Assembly: GCA_039829995.1 (NCBI GenBank)
Contig: CP140036.1
Location: forward strand, 248,001 to 312,000
From: Buchnera aphidicola (Nurudea yanoniella)
GTDB taxonomy: Bacteria; Pseudomonadota; Gammaproteobacteria; Enterobacterales; Enterobacteriaceae
Reading direction: 5' to 3'
Length of the DNA: 64,000 bases
The translations under genes were made by a program, and so were the position numbers. Under the pieces are notes generated by a model. It was not told the origin of the DNA. It was given only the letters and a program-made list of their open reading frames with translations, and made no database searches. Position 1 is the stretch's first letter. The number at the start of each line of letters is the position of its first letter. Below, one piece after another: positions 37,670 to 48,086 of this stretch.

Positions 37670-38522
37670 TAAAAAATTTAGTTTAAGGTTAGTTTTTTAC
37701 AAATTATTAATAATATTAATATGTATTCATTATGAATTATTAATAATTAGTACTAATATGTAGGCATTGCATATACAACGCTTTATAAAATGCCTACATA
37801 ATTATCAATTAAAAATATGAATTTTGTAAAATGAAAGTTTTTAGAATTTAAAAAACTGAGTAAATATTAATTGTAAAATAGAGATTATTTTAAACAATTT
37901 TTATAAAATATATTACAGTTTTAAACTTTTAACATTATTTGAAATAAAATTTTATCCTTTATAGCTATTAAAAAATTTTTTATATATAAATATTTCAGGA
38001 TAAAATAATAATATGAAAAATTAAAAAATGAGAAAATAAATTGTATATTGCATATTCCGTATATAAATCATAAAAATTTTTTAATAAAATAAGTTTAATA
38101 TATAATATATTTATAAAAATTTAAAATTGTTGTTATAATTTTATCGAAAAAGAATCTTTAAAAATTTTTAAATTTTATAAAAAATTCTAAAAATTTATAT
38201 ATTTTTATAAAAATTTAAACATAATTAAAATTATTTATTATTATAATTTTCACATTTCATTTCTTTATGTTGTTATTTAATTAAAAATTTGAAATTTTTT
38301 AATATTTTAGAATATTTTATAAAAAATTTTATGTAATAGAAATTCAAAAAGATAAATTAACTAAAATATTTAAAAAAAAATAAATTTAGTATATTAAAGA
38401 AATTTTATTTGTTTAAAGCAATAATTTTTATTAATCAGTAATTTTTTATAATAGTGCATAATTATATTATTTTTTAATTTATCTAAAAGATCTTAATTTT
38501 TTAATAAAATATATAGAAAATT
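37670..38522. other. 850-base gene-free region between ribA and cls
   Basis: Apart from a direct repeat (AATTATTAATAAT at 37702 and 37735) and the inverted repeat at 37757-37800, this region is featureless A/T. No gene remnant was recognised. Confidence 0.5.
37757..37800. repeat. 12-bp inverted repeat downstream of ribA
   Basis: TATGTAGGCATT (37757-37768) is exactly complementary to AATGCCTACATA (37789-37800), with a 20-base loop. GGC/GCC makes it unusually GC-rich for this region. There is no T-run after it. It may be a transcript-end or stability structure. Confidence 0.6.
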
Positions 38523-39983
38523 TTATAAAAGAGGACTAAGTAAATAAAATAATTTTTCCATAACTCTTTTCCAATAAGATCGGATAGCCCATAATTTTGG
38601 ATCTATTAGTTTAGAATGTGAAATATATTCATTATGTAATAAAAACAAATCTTTTCCAAAATTACTATCATCTACTAATAATGTAATTTCAAGATTTAGC
38701 CATAAACTTCGCATATCTAAATTTACTGTACCTACTAAACTGAGTTGTGTATCTATTAAAATACTTTTGCTATGCAATAATCCTTTTTCGAAAAGATAAA
38801 TTTTTACTCCAGATTCTAAAAGTTCACTAAAAAAAACACGACTAGCCCATTTAACTAATAAAGAATCATTACTTTTTGGAATTATCAAATTTACTTCTAC
38901 TCCTCTTTGAGCAGCAGTGCATATTGCATATAACAAATCATCGCTTGGTATCAAATATGGGGTTGTTATTATTATTTTTTTTCTTGCTGAATATAATGAA
39001 GTTAACAATACTTGATGGATTATATTTTTAGTAAATCCTGGCCCGGAAGCAATTATTTGTATAGCAGATGTATTCTTTTTTGGAAAAGCAACTACTTTAT
39101 ACGCAGGTTGTTTTGGGAAAATTTTTTTTCCTGTTTCTATTTCCCAATCACAAAAATAAACTATTCCCATAGTAGTAGCTACAGGTCCTTCTATACGAAT
39201 CATCAAATCTATCCATTGGCCAATGTTTAGCGACGTTTTAAATAAACGTGGATCTATCAAGTTCATGCTACCAGTATATGTAATATAATTATCAATAAGA
39301 ACAAATTTTCGATGTTGTCGCAAGTCAATTCTTCGAAAAAATAATTGGTATATATTTATTTTCAATGCTTCAACTATTTCTATTCCGGAGTTACGCATAA
39401 TAGTAACCCATTTACTGCGAAAAAACTCTAAACTTCCAGCAGAATCCAGCATTATTCTACATTTAATTCCTTTTCTAGCAGATTTTATTAAAGCCATTGC
39501 AACATCATCTGCTAATCCCCCAGGCTTCCAAATATAAAAAACAATTTCAATATTTTTTTTTGCTAAGCATATATCTTTTATTAAAGTCTTAATAATTTTT
39601 TTAGTATTTTTTAATAATGTAATTTTATTATATTTAATCCCTGATATTCCTTGTCTATGTTTACATAGTTGAAATACTGAAGTGGCTACTTCGCTATTAT
39701 TATTTTCAAAAATGCAAGTTTGAGATTTTAAATTATTTAACCATTTGTTTTTTTTAGACCACATAGCGTTAGCTAATTTAAATCTTCTTTTTCCTAAATT
39801 AAACTCTTCAAAAAAAAACCAAGTTACAATACCAAAAATAGGAAGTATGTAAATAATTAATATCCAAGCCATTGACGAAGATATTATTCGACGTTTAGAA
39901 AATATACGAATTGTTATACAAGCGATTAATAACCAATACCCCGAAATAGTTAACCATGTTACTATAGAATAAAAATTAACCAT
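38523..39983 (-). CDS. cls: Cardiolipin synthase A
   Basis: This enzyme joins two phosphatidylglycerols to form cardiolipin. It belongs to the phospholipase D superfamily. There are two membrane helices in the first 60 residues. The two HKD motifs are QHRKFVLIDNYITYTGSMN and HSKSILIDTQLSLVGTVNLD. The C-terminal FYLLSPLL matches E. coli FYFFSPLL. The length is 486 residues, identical to E. coli ClsA. The gene stands alone between two A/T-rich gaps, in the same chromosomal context as E. coli (near yciA). Confidence 0.97.
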   Translation of the reverse strand: MVNFYSIVTWLTISGYWLLIACITIRIFSKRRIISSSMAWILIIYILPIFGIVTWFFFEEFNLGKRRFKLANAMWSKKNKWLNNLKSQTCIFENNNSEVATSVFQLCKHRQGISGIKYNKITLLKNTKKIIKTLIKDICLAKKNIEIVFYIWKPGGLADDVAMALIKSARKGIKCRIMLDSAGSLEFFRSKWVTIMRNSGIEIVEALKINIYQLFFRRIDLRQHRKFVLIDNYITYTGSMNLIDPRLFKTSLNIGQWIDLMIRIEGPVATTMGIVYFCDWEIETGKKIFPKQPAYKVVAFPKKNTSAIQIIASGPGFTKNIIHQVLLTSLYSARKKIIITTPYLIPSDDLLYAICTAAQRGVEVNLIIPKSNDSLLVKWASRVFFSELLESGVKIYLFEKGLLHSKSILIDTQLSLVGTVNLDMRSLWLNLEITLLVDDSNFGKDLFLLHNEYISHSKLIDPKLWAIRSYWKRVMEKLFYLLSPLL

Positions 39984-40283
39984 TTAATGATAATCCAATT
40001 AATATTTTAAATTTTACAACAATGCAGTAAAATATTAAACTTTTTAATAATTTACAACATTTTATAACATACTGTAAAAAATAATTTAAAGAAACAGCTT
40101 TGTGATTTATAAATAAAATTATGAGCTTTATTTTTTTTAAAACGTATGAATACATTTTTTATTTATAATTGCATTAAAAAACATATAGAAATATATATTT
40201 TAAAAATATCTAAATTTTAAAATATATATTAAATAATGAAAAATTATTGTAATAATATCTATTAATTATAGAAAATTAGCATT
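39984..40283. other. 300-base gene-free gap between cls and yciA
   Basis: A/T-rich DNA in the position where E. coli has kch, yciI and tonB. No remnant of these was recognised. It probably holds the cls promoter. Confidence 0.5.
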
Positions 40284-40691
40284 TTAAACGATATTTAGTG
40301 GTAATATATTTCTTGGGTTTCCTAATTTATCCACAGCAACATAAACAAAAATTGCTTCTGTAGTACAATAACATAATCCTAAAGGTTCAGAAGCTACTTT
40401 TTTTATCCATACTTCAATTTTTATAGTTATTGAACTATTTCCTATTTTAATGCAACGAGCATAACAACTTACTACGTCTCCTACACTAACTGATTTTAAA
40501 AATGTCATTCCGTTAACACTAACTGTTACTACTCTACCTCTTGCTATTTCTTTTGCTAAAATAGCACCTCCTATATCCATTTGAGACATAATCCATCCAC
40601 CAAAAATATCTCCATGCGCATTCGTATTAGCTGGCATAGCTAAAGTACGTAAAACTATTTTTCCTTTAGGTACAGTACGGAACCGATTCAT
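40284..40691 (-). CDS. yciA: Acyl-CoA thioesterase YciA
   Basis: A hot-dog-fold acyl-CoA hydrolase. E. coli YciA is broad-specificity and acts on short to long acyl-CoA. The active-site loop NAHGDIFGGWIMSQMDIGG is identical in character to E. coli NANGDIFGGWLMSQMDIGG. It has 135 residues (E. coli 132). It is followed upstream by yciB and yciC on the same strand (31- and 23-base gaps), probably one operon. Confidence 0.95.
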   Translation of the reverse strand: MNRFRTVPKGKIVLRTLAMPANTNAHGDIFGGWIMSQMDIGGAILAKEIARGRVVTVSVNGMTFLKSVSVGDVVSCYARCIKIGNSSITIKIEVWIKKVASEPLGLCYCTTEAIFVYVAVDKLGNPRNILPLNIV

Positions 40692-40721
40692 AAATGATAA
40701 TTCTCTGTAGCAAATTATTAA

Positions 40722-41255
40722 TTATTTATTTTTAGAAATTATATAATGTATGTAAATCCCATTAACGAATACAAAACATAATGTTAGAAAAGTTAATCCA
40801 AAAACTTTAAAAAGTATCCACATATTTTCCGACAAGAAAAACATACAAAACCAATTCATACCAGCACATATTAAGAAAAAGATAGCCCAAATAATATTAA
40901 GTTTTTTCCAAATACAATCTTTTAAAATTATTTTCTTTTCTAATATTTTTTGGATAAATGGTTTTTTAGAAAATAGATAACTAATTAAACATGCAAAAAA
41001 TAGACATAAATATATTATTGTTATTTTCCATTTAATATACATACTATTATGAAATAATAGTGTTAAAAATCCGAAAAATAGAACAGAAATACAATTAATG
41101 CAATCCATTTTATCAAGTTTTTTAAAAATAATTTTAATAAGTATACATATTAGAACTGTCGAAATCATTAATCCAATTGATGCACTAAAAATATTAAAAA
41201 CTTTATACATGATAAAAAAAATGAAAACTGGAATTAAATTGAGAATATGTTTCAT
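40722..41255 (-). CDS. yciB: Inner-membrane septation protein YciB (IspZ)
   Basis: A small polytopic inner-membrane protein linked to cell-envelope synthesis and septation in enterobacteria. Five or more hydrophobic segments cover 177 residues (E. coli 179). It aligns along its full length: LPVFIFFIMYKVFNIFSA, FGFLTLLFHN, IKWKITIIY, KKPFIQKILEK and FKVFGLTFLTL. It lies between yciA and yciC, exactly as in E. coli. Confidence 0.93.
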   Translation of the reverse strand: MKHILNLIPVFIFFIMYKVFNIFSASIGLMISTVLICILIKIIFKKLDKMDCINCISVLFFGFLTLLFHNSMYIKWKITIIYLCLFFACLISYLFSKKPFIQKILEKKIILKDCIWKKLNIIWAIFFLICAGMNWFCMFFLSENMWILFKVFGLTFLTLCFVFVNGIYIHYIISKNK

Positions 41256-41278
41256 AAAATTACACCTAAAATTTACGT

Positions 41279-42034
41279 TTATTTAAAATATTGTGGCAAA
41301 GAAAGTAGCATATATAAACGAAATAAATATATAACTAATATTGAAGAAATTAAGTTTAAAATTGTATTTAATAAAAATAGCAATATTAGTTCAGGTATTA
41401 TTTTTAAATTTGAAAATGTTATTAAAATAATTAATTTTGAAAAAAACCATAACATAACAGCTGGAAAAATTATTTTGAAATTATTAAAAGCAATTTTAAT
41501 GCTTGAAAAAATTGATTCTATTATATTTGTATTTTTTATAATTAATATTATAGGAGATAAAGAAAGAAATATGAAACATATGATTCCTGGAATTACTAAA
41601 AATATTAGTCCTATTTGTACAATTGCTGTAATAATAAACATTAACAAAAATAAATTTACATATAAAAAGAAATGTACGTTTTTTAATTTCAGAAAAAAAT
41701 TTTCTTTTTTTAAAGATATTGATTGTATAAAAATAGTTAAAGTTCCGATTAAAAAAGCACTTCCAGCAAGTGATGAACATAATTTTTGTATTAGAAAAAA
41801 TAATAATTTTCTTTGTTGATCAAAAGTTAATGTTTTTAAAAATTCAAATAATGGAATATTTTGATTTATTTTTGATTCATATAAAAGTGTTAAAATATTC
41901 GCATTTGGTAAAAAAATATGTTCTAAAATTATAGTTATACTAGAAGAAAGCAAAGAAATAATAAAAACTGCTAACCATTTTATCTTTAAAAAATTAATTG
42001 TATCACGGTATAGTAAATTTTCTGTGATATGCAT
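41279..42034 (-). CDS. yciC: YciC-family (UPF0259) inner-membrane protein
   Basis: A polytopic membrane protein of unknown biochemical function. About six hydrophobic segments span 251 residues (E. coli YciC 247). The identification rests on the family fold pattern, the length, and the position directly upstream of yciB in the E. coli order yciC-yciB-yciA. The opposite strand of this gene is also open for long stretches, which is an A/T artefact. It lies 64 bases downstream of trpA on the same strand. Confidence 0.88.
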   Translation of the reverse strand: MHITENLLYRDTINFLKIKWLAVFIISLLSSSITIILEHIFLPNANILTLLYESKINQNIPLFEFLKTLTFDQQRKLLFFLIQKLCSSLAGSAFLIGTLTIFIQSISLKKENFFLKLKNVHFFLYVNLFLLMFIITAIVQIGLIFLVIPGIICFIFLSLSPIILIIKNTNIIESIFSSIKIAFNNFKIIFPAVMLWFFSKLIILITFSNLKIIPELILLFLLNTILNLISSILVIYLFRLYMLLSLPQYFK

Positions 42035-42098
42035 AAATTCCTCTTAATGTAAGAATTTTATATAGTATCTATTAAAGAATAAAAAATTATAAGAAAAA

Positions 42099-42914
42099 CT
42101 ATTGAGTTATTATTGTAGCTTTTTTAAAAGATTGAGATAATTTTTTTATTTCTTTTAAAAGTTTTTTTTCATTATTGAAATAATTTTCAATTAATTTAAT
42201 AATAACAGATCCACATATTACTCCAGATATTCCAGATTGTACGATTCTTTGTATTTGTATTGGATTAGAAATTCCAAATCCTTGTATTAAAGGTGTAATA
42301 GTTAATTTCTTAAATTGATTTATTAATTTTTTAGAAGGTAATGAGATTCTTTTATTTATTCCAGTTACTCCTGGCCTAGATAATAAATAAATATATCCTG
42401 AACTATAATAAGAAATTTTTTCAATTATATTTTTTTTAGCATCAGGAGGACATATAAATACTGTTGATATATTATTATTATAAGCACATTTTCTAAAATC
42501 TAATGATTCTTCAATAGGAAGATCTGCTATTAATACTGAATCTATACCAATTTTAAAACATTCTAAATAGAATTTATTAATACCAAATTTAAATATTAAA
42601 TTTGCATATAATAATAATCCGATAGGAATAATTTCGTTTTTTTTTCGAATTATTTTTAATATTTCAAAACATTTATGAACTGTAATTCCAGAGTGGAAAG
42701 CTCTCAAATTAGCCTTTTGTACAATTTTCCCATCTGCTAAAGGATCGGAAAAAGGAATTCCTAATTCTAGTCCATCAGCTCCATGTTCTATTAAAATATC
42801 AATAATTTTTAGCGACATGTTTTCGGATGGATCACCTAATACTACAAACGGAATGAAACACCCTTTTTTAAAGGGGATTAACTGTTTAAATAAACTTTTA
42901 TAACGATCTATCAT
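42099..42914 (-). CDS. trpA: Tryptophan synthase alpha chain
   Basis: The alpha subunit releases indole from indole-3-glycerol phosphate and channels it to TrpB. The catalytic Glu and Asp are in DGLELGIPFSDPLADG. The phosphate-binding GFGISNP and GVICGS segments are intact. It has 271 residues (E. coli 268). Its start overlaps the end of trpB by 17 bases, more than the E. coli overlap, which implies translational coupling for the 1:1 complex. It is the last gene of trpDCBA. Confidence 0.97.
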   Translation of the reverse strand: MIDRYKSLFKQLIPFKKGCFIPFVVLGDPSENMSLKIIDILIEHGADGLELGIPFSDPLADGKIVQKANLRAFHSGITVHKCFEILKIIRKKNEIIPIGLLLYANLIFKFGINKFYLECFKIGIDSVLIADLPIEESLDFRKCAYNNNISTVFICPPDAKKNIIEKISYYSSGYIYLLSRPGVTGINKRISLPSKKLINQFKKLTITPLIQGFGISNPIQIQRIVQSGISGVICGSVIIKLIENYFNNEKKLLKEIKKLSQSFKKATIITQ

Positions 42915-44103
42915 ATATGTTTACTCTATTTTTTAAAAATTTTTTAACAGTATCCATATCTTTGTCACCTCTTCCTGAAATATTTACAATAAATATTTGA
43001 TGTTTATTAGGGTTATTGTTCATCAATGTAATGGCATAAGCTAATGCATGAGAAGATTCTAACGCCGGAATTATTCCTTCTGATTGACTCAAACGTTGAA
43101 ATGCATGTACTGCTTCTTCATCAGTAACTGACACATATGTAGCGCGTTTAATACTATTTAACCATGCATGTTCTGGTCCTACTGCTGGAAAATCTAATCC
43201 TGCAGAAATAGACCATGATTTTTTAATCTGCCCTTCTTTTGTTTGCATGATTTTTGTTTTCATTCCAAAAAAAATTCCTGTATTTCCGCATGTTAAAGGA
43301 GCTCCATGTTTTTCAGTATTAATTCCCTTACCTCCAGGTTCTACTCCAATAAGAGCAACTGAGTTATTTTCAATAAAAGAAGAAAATATCCCAATAGCGT
43401 TTGATCCACCTCCAATACATGCAATAATAGCATTAGGTAAACATTTTTCCCGGTCAAGAATTTGTTCTTTTGCTTCTTTTCCAATAATACTTTGAAATTC
43501 TTTAACAATAGTAGGATATGGATGAGGACCAGCAGCAGTACCTAACATATAATGAGCACAAGTATAATTTTCAGACCAATCACGTAAAGCTTCGTTACAT
43601 GCATCTTTTAAAGTTCCCGTCCCTGAGTGTACTGGAATTACTTGTGCACCCATTAATTTCATGCGAAAAACATTTTGTTTCTGTCGCTTTATATCTTTTA
43701 TTCCCATATAAATACGGCATTTTAAATTTAATAAAGCGCAAGATAGGGCAGTGGCAACTCCATGTTGACCAGCTCCTGTTTCTGCAATAATTTCTTTTTT
43801 TTTCATATTTTTTGCTAATAAAGCTTGTCCTAATACTTGATTTGTTTTATGTGCTCCACCATGTAATAAATCTTCACGTTTAAGATAAATACGTGTATTC
43901 GTTCCTTTTGTTAAATTTCTACATAATGTTAATGGTGTAGGTCTTCCTGCATAATTTTTTAAAAGATTATATAACTCTTTCTTAAATTTATGACTTTTTA
44001 AACAAATAACAAATTCTTTTTCTAACTCATATAAAGCAGGCATTAAAATTTGTGGAACGTACATTCCACCAAAATCACCAAAATATGAACTTAATAAAGT
44101 CAT
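42898..44103 (-). CDS. trpB: Tryptophan synthase beta chain
   Basis: This PLP enzyme condenses indole with serine. The PLP-binding Lys is in GGAHKTNQVLG. The GGGSNAIG phosphate loop and ETGAGQHG are conserved. It has 401 residues (E. coli 397). The start MTLLSSYFGDFGGMYVPQIL aligns with E. coli. It lies 22 bases downstream of trpC. Tryptophan is an essential amino acid supplied to the aphid host, which explains its strong conservation. Confidence 0.98.
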   Translation of the reverse strand: MTLLSSYFGDFGGMYVPQILMPALYELEKEFVICLKSHKFKKELYNLLKNYAGRPTPLTLCRNLTKGTNTRIYLKREDLLHGGAHKTNQVLGQALLAKNMKKKEIIAETGAGQHGVATALSCALLNLKCRIYMGIKDIKRQKQNVFRMKLMGAQVIPVHSGTGTLKDACNEALRDWSENYTCAHYMLGTAAGPHPYPTIVKEFQSIIGKEAKEQILDREKCLPNAIIACIGGGSNAIGIFSSFIENNSVALIGVEPGGKGINTEKHGAPLTCGNTGIFFGMKTKIMQTKEGQIKKSWSISAGLDFPAVGPEHAWLNSIKRATYVSVTDEEAVHAFQRLSQSEGIIPALESSHALAYAITLMNNNPNKHQIFIVNISGRGDKDMDTVKKFLKNRVNIYDRSL

Positions 44104-44125
44104 TTTAATAATGAGTTCCTAATTT

Positions 44126-45514
44126 TTAAAATTTAGTTTGAGGAATTATTGTATGTTGTCTTAAAGAACGAAATAATAATTTTATTTTACTTTTATCTTT
44201 TATTCCAGGGGAAATTTCTAATCCAGAATTAAAATCAAGTCCAAAACAACCTATTTGTGATGCTAAAATACAATTATAAATATTCAGTCCTCCAGCTAAA
44301 AAAATATCTTTTAAATTTTTATTTTTTAGTAAAGACCAATTAAATGGTGTTGTTTGAATACTTTTTACATTATCACAAACATATTTATTTATGTTTTTAA
44401 AAGAAAATTTTTTATCAACATGAATTTTTGTCCAAGGAATTGCTTTCCAAATTTTTATACTTGGGGATATTTTTTTCTTTAAACTATTAATATATTTTTG
44501 ATTTTCATTTCCATGTAATTGAATGGCATAAAATTGAATTTTTTTTATTATATTTATAATCACTTCTATGTTTTCATCACAAAACACTCCTATATATTTT
44601 ATATGTACGAAATGACTTATATTTGTAGCTACATCAGGATCGATATATCTTGGAGATGATTTACAAAAAATGAAACCTGCATATATTGCTCCATATTTTT
44701 TTGATATCTTGAGGTCTTTTAAGTTGGTTAGTCCACAAATTTTATTACGTCCTATTATTATTTTTCGAATAGTATTTTCCAAATTTGAACTTTTCATTAA
44801 AGATGATCCAATTAGAAATCCATGTACTATAGATTGTAATTTTCTTATTTGATGATAATTCGTTATTCCAGATTCGCTAATAGAAATTATATTTTTTGGA
44901 ATTTTAGATGCTAATTTACATGTATTTGTAATTGAAATAGAAAAATCACTTAAATTTCGATTATTAATTCCAATAATATATGCATTTAAATCAATAGCTC
45001 GGTTCAATTCTTCTTGATTTTTAATCTCAGTCAATACATTCATTTTTAAAGAAATTGCTAGATTTCTAAGAAAATTATATTGAAAATCAGTTAAGATAGA
45101 CAATATTAATAATATAGCATCAGCTTGATAATATCTTGCTAGATAAATTTGATACGGATCGATAAAAAAATCTTTGCATAAAATAGGTTGATGTATAGCT
45201 ATGTTTTTAATAATAGGTATAAATTCAAATTTTCCATTAAAATATTTTTCATCTGTCAAGACTGATATAGCAGAAGCATATTTTTTATATATGTTAGCTA
45301 CAAATTCTGGATGGAAGTTATTAAGTTCTCCTAAAGAAGGTGATTTTTTTTTGAATTCAAATATAAAAGCAGGATGATTTTTTTTTAATGCTTCATAAAA
45401 ATTTCGATTTGACTGCGTTATATTATGTTGAAAAGAAGATAATGGCATGGTTTTTTTTTTATACTTTATCCAATCTAATTTGTCTGATATTATTTGTTTC
45501 AATATATTTTTCAA
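44126..45514 (-). CDS. trpC: Bifunctional IGP synthase / phosphoribosylanthranilate isomerase
   Basis: Two fused TIM barrels, as in E. coli. The N-terminal IGPS domain includes FEFKKKSPSLG, VLTDEKYFNG, LCKDFFIDPYQI and ISESGI. The C-terminal PRAI domain starts near residue 255 (KICGLTNLKD) and includes FCKSSPRYI and AGGLNIYN. It has 462 residues (E. coli 452). It lies 14 bases after trpD. Confidence 0.97.
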   Translation of the reverse strand: MKNILKQIISDKLDWIKYKKKTMPLSSFQHNITQSNRNFYEALKKNHPAFIFEFKKKSPSLGELNNFHPEFVANIYKKYASAISVLTDEKYFNGKFEFIPIIKNIAIHQPILCKDFFIDPYQIYLARYYQADAILLILSILTDFQYNFLRNLAISLKMNVLTEIKNQEELNRAIDLNAYIIGINNRNLSDFSISITNTCKLASKIPKNIISISESGITNYHQIRKLQSIVHGFLIGSSLMKSSNLENTIRKIIIGRNKICGLTNLKDLKISKKYGAIYAGFIFCKSSPRYIDPDVATNISHFVHIKYIGVFCDENIEVIINIIKKIQFYAIQLHGNENQKYINSLKKKISPSIKIWKAIPWTKIHVDKKFSFKNINKYVCDNVKSIQTTPFNWSLLKNKNLKDIFLAGGLNIYNCILASQIGCFGLDFNSGLEISPGIKDKSKIKLLFRSLRQHTIIPQTKF

Positions 45515-45528
45515 AATAACAACCCTCT

Positions 45529-46524
45529 CTAAAATTTAGAAAGATTAGAAATAGTTTCATATACTTTTCCACTATGAATAACTTCTAACGCATATTTTGT
45601 ATTTTTTTTTAAATTTTTATTTCCAAATAATTTAAGCAACATAGCTACATTAACAGCTATAGTTTCTGCGACTGCTATAGGGCCTTTTCCTTGGAACACA
45701 TTTTTTATTATTTCGTAATTTTCTTTTGGTGTTCCTCCGATAATAGTATTTTTATTGTGATATTTTACTCCAAAATCATCTGGACATAGTGTATATGAGA
45801 TAATTTTAGAATTATACAATTCAACAACATTTGTAAAACTATGCAAAGTAACTTCATCTGTATAATTACTACATACTATCATTGCATGAATAGTATTTAA
45901 TTTTTTCAGTATATTTGCTATAGGGATCATAAGTTTATAATCATATACACCTATAATAGATAAAGGTGGTCGGGATGGATTTAGTAAAGGACCAAGTATA
46001 TTAAATAATGTTTTAATTTTTAAAATTTTACGTACTAACATAATATTTTTGAAACTGATATGATATTGAGGAGCAAATAAAAAACAAATATTTAGTTTAT
46101 CTAACATTTCTTTCGATTTATGTTCTGATATATTTATGTTAATATCGAATTCTTTTAATAAGTCATATGAACCAGATTTACTAGATATATGAGTATTGCA
46201 ATGTTTTATAACCTTCAATCCACATGTTGCACCAACAAAAGAGCTAGCAGTAGATATATTTATAGTATTACTTAAATCTCCTCCAGTTCCTACGATATCA
46301 GAAAATATATAATTTGGTTTAGAAAATGGTTTCATATGCTCCAAAAAAGCACGTGTAGCTCCTATTATTTCATCTTCAGATTCATTCTTAATTTTTAAAG
46401 CTATTAAAATTGCAGATAACTGTATGTTATTAACTTTTCCCATGATTATAGAATTGAATACTTTATATGCTTCTATTTCAGTTAGTTTTTTACCTTTGTA
46501 AATTTTATTTAGTAAAATTTGCAT
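45529..46524 (-). CDS. trpD: Anthranilate phosphoribosyltransferase
   Basis: This enzyme transfers phosphoribose from PRPP to anthranilate. The PRPP motif is DIVGTGGDLSNTINIS, followed by KHCNTHISSKSGS. It is stand-alone, without the TrpG amidotransferase domain fused in E. coli. The frame is open upstream to a TTG at 46587, with ATGs at 46536 and 46524. The ATG at 46524 (MQILLNKIYKGKKLTEIEA) is preferred because the family starts there and GAGA lies upstream. It heads the trpDCBA operon. No trp leader peptide or attenuator was found in the 274 bases upstream. Confidence 0.94.
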   Translation of the reverse strand: MQILLNKIYKGKKLTEIEAYKVFNSIIMGKVNNIQLSAILIALKIKNESEDEIIGATRAFLEHMKPFSKPNYIFSDIVGTGGDLSNTINISTASSFVGATCGLKVIKHCNTHISSKSGSYDLLKEFDININISEHKSKEMLDKLNICFLFAPQYHISFKNIMLVRKILKIKTLFNILGPLLNPSRPPLSIIGVYDYKLMIPIANILKKLNTIHAMIVCSNYTDEVTLHSFTNVVELYNSKIISYTLCPDDFGVKYHNKNTIIGGTPKENYEIIKNVFQGKGPIAVAETIAVNVAMLLKLFGNKNLKKNTKYALEVIHSGKVYETISNLSKF

Positions 46525-46798
46525 TTTATGTCTCATAATAAAAAATATATATTTTTTAAGTTTTTTAAAATAAAAAATAGTTAACAATTAACTTTTTTAT
46601 ATATATGTTTTGTTAATTATATATTAATTATGATTTTGGTTAAATTAATCTAATTTTTATTTGGTTACAAATATTTATACGTTAATTAGTTATTTTAATA
46701 TATGGAAATATAAACTTTTAAACATTTTTTATCGTTTAAACGATATTTGTTTCTTAAACATGTAAAGATTATATTAAATATATCAGGAAATAATAATA

Positions 46799-47680
46799 AT
46801 GAAAAAGACAATTATAATATCTCTTTTTATAATGGTTTCACTAACTTGGAGCACTACTTTTATAGCTATGAAAATTGCTATAAATACTATTCCTCCTTTA
46901 TTTGTAACAGGTATGAGATTTTTGTTAGCATCATTTTTATTAATATATTTATGTTATTACACTAACACTACATTATTTTTTCCAAAAGGAAAAAATAACT
47001 TTCAAATAATTATATGTATATTTTATTTTTCTATTCCTTTTTCACTAATGTTATATGGAAGTAATTATATTAGTTCTATCATTGCATCTGTTATATTTTC
47101 CAATATGCCAATAATGATATTATCTTTTTCATTTTTGTTTTTTAAAAAAAAAATGTATTTTTTACAGCGTATAGGATTAATATTATCTATTTTTATTTTG
47201 TCAATAATTTTGTTAAAAGAAATACAATTAGGTAATAAAAACACTATAGACGGAATAATAGCATTAATATTAGCCATGATTTGTCATTCAACAATATATT
47301 TGTATGCTAAAAAAAAATATTTTGACATATCTATATTAACTTTTAATGCTCTTCCTTCGTTTTTTTCTGGTATTGCTTTGCTATTAACATCAAATATAAT
47401 TGAAAAACCTATTTTAAGTAATTTTTCTATCATGTCTATTTTAGCAGTTTTATATTTAAGCTACTTTTCAGGAGTTTTTGGTATTTTGTCATATTTTTAT
47501 TTACAAAAAAAATTGAGTTCTTTTCATGCTTCTATTGTTTTTTTTATCTTTCCATTAATAACTATAATTTTAGAAAAGTTTTTTTATGGAAATATTATAA
47601 AAATAGATCAATTTAAATTGATAATAATTTTAATGAGTAGTATATTTTTAACTCTAATTCCTCTTAATTATAAAAAATAA
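46799..47680 (+). CDS. EamA/DMT-family inner-membrane transporter (YedA-like)
   Basis: A ten-segment membrane protein of the drug/metabolite transporter superfamily with two EamA repeats over 293 residues. The first repeat (LTWSTTFIAMKIAINTIPPLFVTGMR) resembles E. coli YedA (IWGSTYFVIRIGVESWPPLMMAGVR). The substrate is unknown. It is divergent from trpDCBA, and a role in amino acid or metabolite exchange with the host is possible but only inferred. The second half is less conserved. It has the usual high A/T and no signs of transfer. Confidence 0.8.
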   Translation: MKKTIIISLFIMVSLTWSTTFIAMKIAINTIPPLFVTGMRFLLASFLLIYLCYYTNTTLFFPKGKNNFQIIICIFYFSIPFSLMLYGSNYISSIIASVIFSNMPIMILSFSFLFFKKKMYFLQRIGLILSIFILSIILLKEIQLGNKNTIDGIIALILAMICHSTIYLYAKKKYFDISILTFNALPSFFSGIALLLTSNIIEKPILSNFSIMSILAVLYLSYFSGVFGILSYFYLQKKLSSFHASIVFFIFPLITIILEKFFYGNIIKIDQFKLIIILMSSIFLTLIPLNYKK

Positions 47681-48086
47681 AAATATTTTTAGTAAATAAC
47701 TTTTAAATAATGTTGTAGATATTTATTTAATAATAGAATATTATATATCATGGGAACTTTACATTTTATAAAAAATATGTGTATTTTATACATATCAATC
47801 AATCAAATGCAATTTTTCGAAATATATTATTAAATTAATTTTATAGAAATAAAAATATTTAAAAATTTTAATTATTTTTTTATCCTAATTACAAACTATT
47901 TATAGTGTATAGTGTAAATAACTTAAAAGGAAAATAATTTATATAATTTAAACAAACTAGTACATATAATTTAAAAATTTACATATTAAAACAAAATTAC
48001 TAGTTTTTTATAATTAAAATTATAAATTTTTAAAATATATTTGTTTTAAAAATATTAATTTAATAAAAATTTAATAGGATATCTTT
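47681..48086. other. Gene-free region before sohB
   Basis: About 400 bases of A/T-rich DNA. ATAGGAT lies just upstream of the sohB ATG. No gene remnant was recognised. Confidence 0.5.

Noticed and set aside
41247..41819. 190-codon open frame on the + strand opposite yciC
   Set aside because: It is antisense to yciC and yciB. The product is a string of Ile/Lys/Asn with no family resemblance, explained by low GC on the strand opposite a membrane protein gene.
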